This document shows positions 18,041 through 31,600 of a stretch of 64,000 nucleotides of DNA, piece after piece. The notes under the pieces are model-generated. The model searched no databases. It was not told where the DNA came from and was given only the letters and a program-made list of their open reading frames with translations. A program made the translations under genes and the position numbers. Origin of the DNA: JBCCBV01 sp039033855 (GTDB lineage: Bacteria > Planctomycetota > Phycisphaerae > Phycisphaerales > Phycisphaeraceae); assembly GCA_039033855.1 (NCBI GenBank), contig JBCCBV010000006.1:62001-126000 (forward strand), given 5' to 3'. Numbering within the stretch: position 1 is the first letter of the stretch; every line of letters begins with the position of its first letter.

Positions 18041-19372
18041 TTAGCCCACTGCGTCGAACAACAGCGACGCTTGTCGGCTCCAAAGGTTTTCAAACCAGGT
18101 TTGCATGCCGGCGTCTACGCCATCGGCACACGGGCTTTGCGCGACGCCGCAGAGCAGCCGCACCAGGCCGACAAAGTCGTCGGTGTCGACATACTCGCGG
18201 TCCAAACGCCCGTGCTCGGCGTCGACGTTGTGGTAGTTGCCCATGGCCAGGCAGACCGCGCCCGACCGGCCGAGGTAGCTTTGGAAGACCGACGATTCGC
18301 ACGTGCCCCCGGTCATCAGACGCCGCTGGTAGGCAAAGGCCGAATCCTCTGCGACAAGGCGCTCTGCGGCGCCGAGCAACATCGAAGTGGCGCCTGGATC
18401 AAACACCGATCGACGATCGCCCACCCGCACCACCGGGCCGTCGCCGACGCGCGCGTTGGCAAGCGCCATGGACATCTCCACGCCAACGAGCTGCGCGGCG
18501 CCCGCGGCCCCGGCCTGCGCACGGTCCCGGCAATACCCGGTACAGCCCAGGAAGCCCGCCTCCTCGGCCCGGGTGAATAGCAGCGTGACCGGCCGAGATG
18601 CGCCCGCGCGGGCAAGTTCCTGCATCACACACACCAGCGCAGCGACCCCCGCCACGTCATCGATGGCCGCTGCCCGAAGCCGCCCCCCCGACAGGTCCGG
18701 CCCCGGGAGTAACCACTGACCGATCGAGCCGGCTTCGACCGCGTCTTGCACTTCGACCAGTACCGTGGCACCCTCGCCCTCACCGCGATAGTCGAGCACG
18801 TCCACGATCTGGCCGGACACTTCGTGGCCTCCGATCCGGAAGCCCGACGCCCCCACCACACTGCCGCCAGCCGGCCAATCGCTGCGCAACGGAACGCCCC
18901 CGGAATGGAAACGCACCGCTGCACCTTGGAAGTACCGGCGGGGCACCCGCCCCACCCACGACGCTTCGATCGTACGACGACCCACCTGCTGCTTCGCCCA
19001 GAACCCCGGGTGATCCATGTGCGCGGACAGCACCAAGGGCGTTGCATCCTGCGCGGCGGCGCTGGACGTGCTGCAATCCACCAGCACGTTGCCGTGCGCA
19101 TCGCACCGTGGCGCGTAGCCAGCCCGGGTAGCGAGGTCGATCACCGCGTTGGCCACATTCTGTTCGTGGAACGAAGCGGTCGGCTGCTCAAGCAGCGTCA
19201 CGGCCGTGTCCAGCCATCGCGACGCCGTAGCGTTGTCTGAAGCATCGCATCGAGCGGCATCCGCTTGCGTGGGCTCGGGCGTTTCCACCACCACCGGGCC
19301 CGACAAGACCTCGCCCAATCGGGCAGACGCCGGGGCTTTCGGCAGCAGGTGCGAAGGATGGTTTGGCGACAT
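18041..19372 (-). CDS. M42-like zinc aminopeptidase, copy 2
   Basis: This is a paralogue of the 14268-15629 gene with the same ordered motifs: PTASFHEQNVANAV, SAHMDHPGFW, AAAIDDVAGVAALV, TRAEEAGFLG, VGVEMSMALANARVGDGP, RSVFDPG, RLMTGGTCESSVFQ and MGNYHNVD. The ATG at 19372 gives 443 residues. The frame is open to 19597, but those residues look non-coding. The conserved Glu in VEM replaces the Asp of classical M42 enzymes, as in copy 1. The gene lies 18 bases downstream of nothing on its own strand but directly upstream of the cyanophycinase gene (gap 18 bases), so the two are likely cotranscribed. Confidence 0.77.
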   Translation of the reverse strand: MSPNHPSHLLPKAPASARLGEVLSGPVVVETPEPTQADAARCDASDNATASRWLDTAVTLLEQPTASFHEQNVANAVIDLATRAGYAPRCDAHGNVLVDCSTSSAAAQDATPLVLSAHMDHPGFWAKQQVGRRTIEASWVGRVPRRYFQGAAVRFHSGGVPLRSDWPAGGSVVGASGFRIGGHEVSGQIVDVLDYRGEGEGATVLVEVQDAVEAGSIGQWLLPGPDLSGGRLRAAAIDDVAGVAALVCVMQELARAGASRPVTLLFTRAEEAGFLGCTGYCRDRAQAGAAGAAQLVGVEMSMALANARVGDGPVVRVGDRRSVFDPGATSMLLGAAERLVAEDSAFAYQRRLMTGGTCESSVFQSYLGRSGAVCLAMGNYHNVDAEHGRLDREYVDTDDFVGLVRLLCGVAQSPCADGVDAGMQTWFENLWSRQASLLFDAVG

Positions 19373-20117
19373 CGGCACGGGCCCATCTGGGGAACAAACT
19401 GGCGAGCAAACGCTGACGGCAAACGCGTCGGTAAAACACACGGTTCCACCGCCCGGCCTCGAATCGGGGTCCACGCCAACACAAGCGGGCCCGTCCGAGC
19501 CGGTTGAGGCCGCGTCGAATCGGCGATGCGTCAATCGTGTTCGTCGAAGGCGATCACGCCCCGGCCAATACGGCTCGACACGCGAAAAGCAGTTCAACGA
19601 TGGGGAATCGCCGCGACGCCTGACACCCTGCTGGGTACGGCCTCGAGGTCATCGGACTGGAGAATCCAGCCGTCTTTTCCAGAGATCGCCGGTGAGCTGC
19701 ACCATGGTGCACACGCAACGGCTGGAAAGAACGCTAGTCGGCGTTCGCGGCCGCGTCAATCCCAAATCATCCAAACCGACGCGAAACACCCTCAGCGGGC
19801 CCAAATCATCGTCTCCCCAAATCTTCACACAACGTTACCGAAACGCTCACGACAAAATCACATCCGTACGTCATGCTTGCAGCGTCAGTCATCGCTGACA
19901 CGGACAAGACCCCGCATTCGCCGGGCGACCACCGCACCAGACATCGCGCCAAGGTTCCGTCACTCCAGCACTACTGGACGGTTCTTTGCACGTCCCGCCT
20001 GCTTGGGACGACCTGTCTGACACTGCTTGCCTACGCATTTGCGCACCGCCTGCCCAGGCCTGGGCCTTGTCCCCACGCCGCGAAGTTGAAGACACCCCGC
20101 TACAGGAGAAATTGCTC
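19373..20117. other. Long divergent intergenic region
   Basis: About 745 bases separate the divergent peptidase and PEP-CTERM genes. A perfect 14-base palindrome TGCACCATGGTGCA lies at 19698-19711. CCCAAATCAT-type words recur three times between about 19760 and 19825, and GTCAG/CTGAC can pair near 19892-19907. GC is lower here. No RNA gene or credible ORF is seen. If copy 2 of the peptidase starts further upstream, the gap shrinks by up to 225 bases. Confidence 0.45.
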
Positions 20118-21170
20118 ATGACCCGATTCCAGACGACCGCTTCTTTGCTCTGCGGCCTCGGCGCCGTAACCGTGGGCGTTTCGGCCCACGCCGCCAACGC
20201 CGTGCCTTTCGTGGAGACCTTCTCCGACGTCGATGGCAACCTCGACGGCTTCGACTTCGGCACCTTTGTCGACGACACGCTGGGCTACAACTTCGCGGTC
20301 AACGGCGCCACCGACACCTTTGACGTCACCCTGCTCGACGGCGCCCGGTCGTACTCCACCGTCGAAACCTCGGGCGTGCCCACCGTGGCCGGCACCGAAC
20401 TGACCATCCGCACCGACTTCACGCTCACCGAAGCCCAACTCGGCCCCGGCATCTTCGACACCGCCACCACCCGCCTCGGTTTTTCGCTGTTCGGCAGCGA
20501 CGGCGGCAACGTCGAACAGTCCGGCGCCGACCCGCTGTCCTACTCGGCCTACATCAGCGAGCCCGGCGGGTTCTCCACGCCGTCGTTCATCCTCCGCAAC
20601 GTAGAAACGGGCGCCAGCGTCGTGTCCGACCCGTTCACCACGTTCACCTCCGCCCTCATCGGCACCGACTTCGACTTCCAGGTCGACATCACGCTCACCG
20701 CCACGTCGATGATCGCCGACTACACCCTGACCGACCTCAACACGCCCGCTCTGGTCGAAACCGGATCGGTCGAGCTCATCTACACGGATCCCCTGCTCGA
20801 AGCGCCCACCGGCACGTACTTCGGCTACCACATCGACAAGAACAACGGCGGCCTGCCGTCGACCATCTCGTTCGACGACTTCAGCCTGTCAGTCGCCACC
20901 ACCACCGCGGTCGACGGCGACGCGAACGGCGACGGCGACGTCGACCTGCTCGACTTCGACATCCTCGCAGGCAACTTCGGCGCCGGGCCGGGCGCCGTGG
21001 GCGGCGAATCGATCGGCGACTTCAACGGCGATGGCAACGTCGACCTGCTCGACTTCGACATCCTCGCCGGCAACTTCGGCTTCACCAGCCCCAGCGCCGT
21101 ACCCGAACCCGCTTCGGCCGCGGTCCTCGGCCTCGCCGGCGCAGCCCTCCTGCGTCGCCGCCGGGCCTGA
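20118..21170 (+). CDS. Secreted PEP-CTERM protein with dockerin-like repeats
   Basis: The 350-residue product has a signal peptide (about 1-27, ending near AHA). Next comes a beta-rich domain of about 240 residues (FVETFSDVDGNLDGFDF at the start, GYHIDKNNGGLPSTISFDDF at the end) that looks like a concanavalin/LamG-type sandwich. Then follow two dockerin-like repeats (DANGDGDVDLLDFDILAGNF and FNGDGNVDLLDFDILAGNFG), and finally PEPASAAVLGLAGAALLRRRRA, a PEP-CTERM sorting tail. The ATG at 20118 follows AGGAG at 9 bases; the frame is open upstream to 19986. The role may be surface attachment or glycan binding, which is inference from the fold-like pattern only. The gene ends in a strong terminator. 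Confidence 0.8.
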   Translation: MTRFQTTASLLCGLGAVTVGVSAHAANAVPFVETFSDVDGNLDGFDFGTFVDDTLGYNFAVNGATDTFDVTLLDGARSYSTVETSGVPTVAGTELTIRTDFTLTEAQLGPGIFDTATTRLGFSLFGSDGGNVEQSGADPLSYSAYISEPGGFSTPSFILRNVETGASVVSDPFTTFTSALIGTDFDFQVDITLTATSMIADYTLTDLNTPALVETGSVELIYTDPLLEAPTGTYFGYHIDKNNGGLPSTISFDDFSLSVATTTAVDGDANGDGDVDLLDFDILAGNFGAGPGAVGGESIGDFNGDGNVDLLDFDILAGNFGFTSPSAVPEPASAAVLGLAGAALLRRRRA

Positions 21171-21228
21171 GCCAGGCCGGAGTCTGAGCCCACAACACCA
21201 CCAACTCGTCGATGAGACGGGATGGAAG

Positions 21229-21262
21229 CCCCGGGTCGCCTCGCACCGGCCCGGGGTTTTTT
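21229..21262 (+). terminator. Rho-independent terminator after the PEP-CTERM gene
   Basis: CCCCGGG (21229-21235) pairs with CCCGGGG (21250-21256) around a 14-base loop. Six T residues follow at 21257-21262. It also argues against lhgO starting upstream of about 21280. Confidence 0.88.
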
Positions 21263-21314
21263 ATGCGCGCACGGCGCATCAATGCCAGCCGCCGCAGCGA
21301 TACACTCGCCCGTC

Positions 21315-22628
21315 ATGCCGGCACCCCCGCCACAACCTGCCCCCGCCGACCTGCTGGTCATCGGCGGAGGCATCGTGGGCCTGTCCGTCGCCTACCGCTT
21401 CCAGCAGGCCGGGCACGGCCAACGCGCCATCGTTCTCGAAAAAGAAGCCGACGTCGCACGCCACCAAACCGGCCGCAACTCCGGCGTCCTGCACTCGGGC
21501 GTCTACTACAAGCCCGGCTCACTCAAAGCCAAGCTCTGCCGCGCCGGCCTCAAGCAGATGGAAAACTTCTGCTCCGAGCAAGGCGTCGCCTGGGAACGCT
21601 GCGGCAAGCTCATCGTCGCCCGAGACGAAAAAGAAGCCCCCCAGCTCGACAAAGTCCTCGAACGCGGCCTGGCCAACGGCGTGGCCGTCGAACGATGGAC
21701 CATGGACCAGGCCCGCGAGCGCGAGCCGCACCTCGCCGGCGTCGCGGCGCTCTACGTGGCCGACACCGGCATCGTCGATTACACCGGCGTCTGCCACGCT
21801 CTGCGCAAATGCATTCAGCAGGCCGGCGGCAAGGTGGTCACCGGGTTCGAGGCAGACCGCATTGCTCAAGAAGGCGAGACCATCCGAGTCACATCATCGC
21901 AAGGCGACACGCGCACCGGCAAACGGCTGGTCAACTGCGCGGGACTGCACGTCGATCGCGTCGCCAAAAAGGCCGGCGCCACCCCCCCGGCCAAGATCGT
22001 GCCGTTCCGCGGCGAGTACTTCACCCTCAAACCCTCGGCCCGGGCCCTGGTCAAGCACCTGATCTACCCGCCGCCCGACCCCAAGTTCCCGTTCCTGGGC
22101 GTCCACTTCACCCGGATGATCGAGCAAGACGAGCACGGCCACGCCGTGGAGTGCGGGCCCAACGCCGTGCTGGCGTTCAAGCGCGAGGGCTACCTCAAGA
22201 CCGACGTCAGCCTGCGCGACTTGGCCGACGTGCTGTTTTATCCCGGGTTCTGGGCCGTGGCCGGCAAGTATTGGAAGACCGGCACCGCGGAGATGTGGCG
22301 CTCGGTCTCCAAGGCCGCGTTCGTCAAACAGCTGCAACGGCTGATCCCCGAGATCACCGCCGACGACCTGGACCCCGCGCCCTCCGGCGTGCGCGCCCAG
22401 GCCATGGGCCCGACCGGCGGCCTGCTCGACGACTTCGCCTTCGCCCTCGGAAGCTCCCCTGGAATACCCGCCCCCGGAGATCTCGCCGTGGGCGCCAACG
22501 GTGCAAGCGAAAGTCCCTCTCGCGCTCCGGCGGTACCGCCCTTTCCGGGGGTCCATGTGGTCAACGCCCCGTCCCCCGCCGCGACCGCGGCGCTGGCGAT
22601 CGCGGGGGAGATCATCCAAAGATTGTGA
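21315..22628 (+). CDS. lhgO: L-2-hydroxyglutarate oxidase / FAD-dependent oxidoreductase
   Basis: The product (437 residues) belongs to the DAO family and most resembles LhgO, which oxidises L-2-hydroxyglutarate to 2-oxoglutarate and passes electrons to the membrane quinone pool. FAD-binding DLLVIGGGIVGLSVAYR is near residues 12-28, with EKE (Glu at the end of the second strand). The substrate-domain markers are HQTGRNSGVLHSGVYYKPGS, VPFRGEYF, FPFLGVHFT and GPNAVLAFKREGY. An insertion of about 35 residues, rich in Ala/Pro/Gly/Ser, sits before VHVVNAPSPAATAALAI and contains CTTTCCGGGGGT (22541-22552), a variant of the window-wide motif. The ATG at 21315 lies after the terminator; 21282 is an alternative. 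Confidence 0.9.
   Translation: MPAPPPQPAPADLLVIGGGIVGLSVAYRFQQAGHGQRAIVLEKEADVARHQTGRNSGVLHSGVYYKPGSLKAKLCRAGLKQMENFCSEQGVAWERCGKLIVARDEKEAPQLDKVLERGLANGVAVERWTMDQAREREPHLAGVAALYVADTGIVDYTGVCHALRKCIQQAGGKVVTGFEADRIAQEGETIRVTSSQGDTRTGKRLVNCAGLHVDRVAKKAGATPPAKIVPFRGEYFTLKPSARALVKHLIYPPPDPKFPFLGVHFTRMIEQDEHGHAVECGPNAVLAFKREGYLKTDVSLRDLADVLFYPGFWAVAGKYWKTGTAEMWRSVSKAAFVKQLQRLIPEITADDLDPAPSGVRAQAMGPTGGLLDDFAFALGSSPGIPAPGDLAVGANGASESPSRAPAVPPFPGVHVVNAPSPAATAALAIAGEIIQRL
22541..22552. repeat. Variant CTTTCCGGGGGT motif inside lhgO
   Basis: This copy differs at two positions from ACTTCCGGGGGC. It lies in the non-conserved insertion of lhgO and is preceded by GGCGGTACCGCC (22529-22540), a perfect 12-base palindrome. 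Confidence 0.55.
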
Positions 22629-22637
22629 AATTTGAGA

Positions 22638-23042
22638 TCAAAGCACGTGCAGATCATCCAGAATCATCGCCAAACCTTGCTCTCGATATCGAAACTCGAA
22701 TAGCGCAGTGAGATCACTGACTTCGCCGTTCAACGGAACATCATGTTCTGCTGAGTATCCATCGCCGCTATTGAACGCCATCAAACTCACGCCCCATTTC
22801 GTGGCCCGCCCATCCACAGTCGTAAACCGAGGCCCTTCAGGGTGTGCGTTTCTAAATCTAGAATTCGGCCCAAACGTCTCTTGCAAAAGCTCATGTATCC
22901 GGGTTGGCGTCCAAACTATCCCATGAACATTCGGCTCATCTAGCATCGCACACGCTTCCTCAGACCTCTCATCTGCCAAGAGGTTTAAGAAGCCGCGCAT
23001 CGCTTCTAACATGTCATCAAGCTTTGCATCAGCAGGCAGCAT
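22638..23042 (-). CDS. Small hypothetical protein, possibly immunity-like, of atypical composition
   Basis: The 134-residue product (MLPADAKLDDMLEAMRGFLN at the start, then TRIHELLQETFG, GRATKWGVSLMAF and DVPLNGEVSDLTALFEFRY) has no signal peptide or membrane helix. The phrase PLNGEVSDLTA recalls a family of small uncharacterised proteins (DUF7668-like) with some resemblance to immunity proteins; this is recollection, not a search result. Base composition is close to half GC by eye, clearly lower than both neighbours, which suggests recent acquisition. It starts well after its neighbour and has its own small flanking gaps. Confidence 0.6.
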   Translation of the reverse strand: MLPADAKLDDMLEAMRGFLNLLADERSEEACAMLDEPNVHGIVWTPTRIHELLQETFGPNSRFRNAHPEGPRFTTVDGRATKWGVSLMAFNSGDGYSAEHDVPLNGEVSDLTALFEFRYREQGLAMILDDLHVL

Positions 23043-23092
23043 AGTTTTCCATTTTCTTTGGCACTCGCCAAAGATTCACCACCGATCTGATA

Positions 23093-23326
23093 TCACGCCG
23101 CTTCCTGATCGGTCGGGTCGGGGTGGACTTCAATCTCGGTGATCAGCAGCAGGTCGAGGATGCTGAAGCCATCTCCGTCTCCGTAAACGATGACGGTCCG
23201 TCCTGCGGGGGAGCGGGAAACGTAGTCCGGGTGCCTTACCTTAAACGCCCTTCCATCCGCGACGTGGATCGTGAACGGCTGAAAAGGCTGGGCATGCAAC
23301 ACGCTTTTGAACTGTTCGACCGTCAT
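23093..23326 (-). CDS. Small PFxPF-type hypothetical protein
   Basis: The 77-residue product MTVEQFKSVLHAQPFQPFTI... has a short helix with the QPFQPF motif, then beta-strand-like segments (IHVADGRAFKVRHPDYV, RTVIVY) and an acidic end. Two paralogues with the same plan (PFRPF and PFEPF) lie in the nuo operon at 47676-48190. I know of many unnamed planctomycete proteins of this type and no assigned function. The ATG at 23326 aligns with the starts of the paralogues; the frame is open upstream to 23395. Confidence 0.72.
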   Translation of the reverse strand: MTVEQFKSVLHAQPFQPFTIHVADGRAFKVRHPDYVSRSPAGRTVIVYGDGDGFSILDLLLITEIEVHPDPTDQEAA

Positions 23327-23391
23327 ACTCTGATGATAGAGCATACTCGTACCGCAACGAAGCCGAATCCGCGCAGGGCGCCAGCCCGTTG

Positions 23392-23961
23392 TCACTCCGC
23401 CTTCACACCTTCGAGGGCGATGGTCAGGGTCACCTCGTCGCCGACGGTTTCGTTGTCGACGCCCCAGGTCATGCCGAAGTCCGAACGGTTGATGATGAAC
23501 TCGCAGGTCAGGCCGGCGCGGTAGCCGTAAGCGGTTTCACCTTCGCCGACCTTGCGCACGACCACCTCGATGGGCCGGGTGACGCCGAGCAGGGTCAGCT
23601 CGCCGTCGACGTCCCAGCCGCCCTTGGTCTCTTGGGCCGAGGTGCTCTTGAACGTGATGGCCGGGTGATTCTCGACGTCGAAGAAGTCCGCGTTCTTCAG
23701 GTGCGTGTCGCGGGCCTCGCTGTTGGTGTTCAAGCTCACGGCCTGAACGGCGACCTCGATGGCAAAAGCCTCGTCGCTCAGCTCGAACGTGCCGGCGAAG
23801 TCGTCGAACCGCCCGCGGGTTTCGGCGACGCCAAAGTGCATCACGCTGAACCCGACCGAGGAGTGCGAGGGATCGACCTCGTAGTGGTCGGCCGAGGCCG
23901 GAAAGGCGAGTGAAACGGACAGCACGGCGGCGAACGCAACGGCGAGGACGGGCTTGAACAT
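23392..23961 (-). CDS. YceI-family periplasmic protein
   Basis: The 189-residue product has a signal peptide (about 1-24, ending PASA). The YceI barrel pattern follows: HYEVDPSHSSVGFSVMHFGVAETRGRF, DTHLKNADFFDVENHPAITFKS, GELTLLGVTRPIEVVV and FIINRSDFGMTWG. YceI proteins form a lipocalin-like barrel that binds isoprenoid-type lipids in the periplasm; some are acid- or osmotic-stress induced. The ATG at 23961 follows GGAG by 8 bases. The gene runs in the same direction as the small PFxPF gene downstream, separated by about 65 bases from its chosen start. Confidence 0.93.
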   Translation of the reverse strand: MFKPVLAVAFAAVLSVSLAFPASADHYEVDPSHSSVGFSVMHFGVAETRGRFDDFAGTFELSDEAFAIEVAVQAVSLNTNSEARDTHLKNADFFDVENHPAITFKSTSAQETKGGWDVDGELTLLGVTRPIEVVVRKVGEGETAYGYRAGLTCEFIINRSDFGMTWGVDNETVGDEVTLTIALEGVKAE

Positions 23962-24066
23962 CGGTCGGGTCTCCAGATAGGTTTTCGCAGTGTAGCCCGC
24001 TGGAATCGAACCCCCAATATGCGGCTGCGATGCGTGGCCCTCGGTTCATCGCGCCGGTAGCGCAAG

Positions 24067-24093
24067 AAAAACCCCCGCCTTGCGGGCGGGGGC
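24067..24093 (-). terminator. Rho-independent terminator after rpoC
   Basis: In the rpoC-sense strand GCCCCCGCC pairs with GGCGGGGG around CGCAA, followed by five T residues. It lies about 50 bases beyond the rpoC stop and ends the rpoBC transcript. Confidence 0.9.
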
Positions 24094-24142
24094 TCAGTCA
24101 GATTGGAATGCGCAGGCCGTCTCGGCCTGCTCGTTGACGGCC

Positions 24143-28603
<4,461 letters not shown>

Positions 28604-28692
28604 GTCGCGTGCGTTTCCTGGAAACGGGGTTGCCGCGTGTCGCAATAAAATCGAACGGGGAACGGGGGGAGGGAGGAGGTCGCGTCCGGGCG

Positions 28693-31600
28693 TTACAGGA
28701 TCGGGCCGGCGCCTTCGAGCTCGGCCTTCTCCAGCGTGATGTTCAGGCCCAGGCCCTTGACCTCGTTGCACAGCACGTCGAAGGCCACCGGCATGCCGGC
28801 TTCCAGGACGTTCACGCCCTTGACCATCGACTCGTAGATCTTGGTACGGCCCTCGACGTCGTCGCTCTTGACGGTCAACAGCTCCTGCAAGACATACGCG
28901 GCGCCGTACGCCTCGAGCGCCCAGACTTCCATCTCGCCGAAGCGCTGCCCGCCGGTGCGGGCCTTGCCGCCCAACGGCTGCTGGGTGATGAGCGAGTAGG
29001 GGCCGGTGGCCCGGGCGTGGATCTTGTCGTCCACCAGGTGATGGAGCTTGAGCATGGTCATGAAGCCGACCGTGGTCTTCTGGTCGAAGGGCTCGCCGGT
29101 ACGGCCGTCGAACAACCGGACCTTGCCGCCATGCGGCATGTGGGCCAGCAACTCGTTCGGCTCGTGGGCGCCCTGGGTTTCTTCCAGACGCTTAGCGGCG
29201 TAGGCGTTGGCCTCGTCGATGGCGTCGTGAATCTCCTGCTCGGTGGCGCCGTCGAACACGGGGGTCACCGCCTGGAAGCCCAGGACCTGGCATGCCCAGC
29301 CGAGGTGGGTTTCGAGGATCTGCCCGACGTTCATGCGCGAGGGCACGCCCAGCGGGTTCAGCAGGATGTCCACCGGGGTGCCGTCCTCCAGGAACGGCAT
29401 GTCCTCGATGGGCACGATGCGGGCAATCACGCCCTTGTTGCCGTGGCGCCCGGCCATCTTGTCGCCGACCGAAAGCGGACGCTTGGTGGCCAGGTAAACC
29501 TTGACCATTTCGAGCACGCCCGAGGCCAGCTCGTCGCCGCGCTTCATGTGGGCCAGCTTGCGCTGCTTTTCTTTGCGGACCGCCTCGATGCGGGGCCAGA
29601 ACTGGTCGTACAGCTGCTGAGCCTGCTCCTTGACGTCCTTCGAGCCCTTGACCCACTTGAGGTCGAACGATTCGATTTGCTCGAGCACCACCTCGGTGAT
29701 GTCGCTGGCGCCGACCTGCTGACGCGTCGATGGGTCGACGATCGGCGAGCCGGTGTACTCCACGACCGACGCCACGAACTGGCGGAACAGCTCCACCGTG
29801 CGCACGTCCATCGACTGCTCGTACTCGCGCATCTCGCGGCGGAGCCGCTTCTTCTGCTCGTCGTCGAGGTGCATCCGACGGCTGAACCGCTTGGCGCCGA
29901 CCACCACGCCCTCGGTCCCGGCAGGAACCTCGAGCGAGTCGTTCTTCACGTCTTCGCCGGCCCGGCCGAAAATGGCGTGCAGCAGCTTCTCTTCCGGCGT
30001 CAGCTCGGACTTGCTCTTGGGCGAAACCTTGCCGACCAGGATGTCGCCGGGCTTGACATAGGCGCCCAGGCGGATGATGCCGTGCTCATCGAGCTGCCCC
30101 AGCATCTTCTCGGAAACGTTGGGGATGTCGCGGGTGAACTCTTCTTTGCCGAGCTTGGTCTCGCGGATCTCGACGTCGAACTCTTCGACGTGGACCGACG
30201 TGAACACGTCGTCCTTGACCAAACGCTCGGAGATGACAATGGCGTCTTCGAAGTTGTAGCCGTCGAACGTGTTGAACCCGACCAGCACGCTCTTTCCGAG
30301 CGCCAGCTCGCCCTCCACCGTCGACGGGCCGTCGGCGATGATCTGGTCCTTGGCCACCTTCTGGCCCAGATTCACGATCGGCTTCTGGTTCAAGCAGGTG
30401 TGGTTGCCCGTGCCCACGAACTTGCGCAGCTCGTACTCATCGGCGTTGTCGATAACGATCTGCTTGGCGTCCACGTAGGTCACCACGCCGCCGCTCTTGG
30501 CCCGGACGACCATGCCCGAGTACTTGGGCGCGTCCTTCTCCATGCCGGTGGCCACGTACGTGGGCTCGGCGCGGAGCAGGGGCACCGCTTGGCGCTGCAT
30601 GTTGGAGCCCATCAGGGCGCGGTTCGCGTCGTCGTGTTCCAGGAACGGGATCATGGCCGCCGAAACGCCCACGATCTGCTTGGGGCTGATGTCGACGAAC
30701 TCGACCTGCGAGGAATCGACCTGAGCCAGGTCGCCGTCGACCCGGGCCAGCACCGGGCCCTTCGTAAGCGTGCCGTCGTCCTGCAGCGCATCGGTCGGGC
30801 CGAGGGTGATCTTCATCTCCTCGTCGGCGCGGAGGCGGACCACTTCGCCGGTGAGCTTGCCGTTCTTGACCTCGCGGTAAGGCGTGAGCAGGAAGCCGTA
30901 TTCATCGACCTCGGTGTAGATGCCAAGCGAAACGATCAGGCCGATGTTGGTGCCCTCGGGCGTTTCGATGGGGCACACACGGCCGTAGTGGCTGATGTGC
31001 ACGTCGCGCACCTCGAACCCGGCACGCTTGCGGTTCAACCCGCCAGGCCCCAGGGCCGACAACCGGCGTTCGTGGGTCAGCTGCGACAGCGGGTTGGTCT
31101 GCTCGACCACCTGCGAAAGCTCGCTCCGACCGAAGAAGTGGTCGATCGCGCTGCTGATGCTCTTGGAGTTGACCAGGTCGGCGATCTTCGACAGCTCGTC
31201 CGGGTCCTTCACGCTCATCCGCTCCTGCACGGTTCGGCGGAGCTTCAGGAAACCCTTACGCAGCTCCTCGACGGCCAGCTCGTCCATCGTGCGCAGCCGA
31301 CGGTTGCCCAGGTGGTCGATGTCGTCGATGTGGGCCTTGTTGCGGTTCGATCGCAGGTCCAGGATGTAGCTGACGACCTTCAGGAAGTCGTCCGCCCGCA
31401 GGCTCATAACGTCCTCGGGCACGCCCAGGTCGAACTTGCGGTTGATGCGGAACCGGCCGACCTTGCCCAGGCGGTAGCGGTTTTCGTCGAAGAACTTCTC
31501 GTCGAACAGCTGCTTGGCCTTATCGACCTGCGGCGGGTTGCCGGGGCGCAGCCTGGCGTAAAGGGCCAGCAGCGCCGCCTCGTGCTCGGAAACCTCGAGC

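Noticed and set aside
21222..21314. Earlier start for L-2-hydroxyglutarate oxidase
   Set aside because: It would place the start before a strong terminator that ends the upstream transcript; the FAD motif sits at the usual distance from the ATG at 21315.
23990..24060. A tRNA-like fragment on the minus strand (GGTTCGATTCC)
   Set aside because: The T-loop bases are present, but only two stem pairs form and no acceptor, D or anticodon arm can be built. Probably chance.
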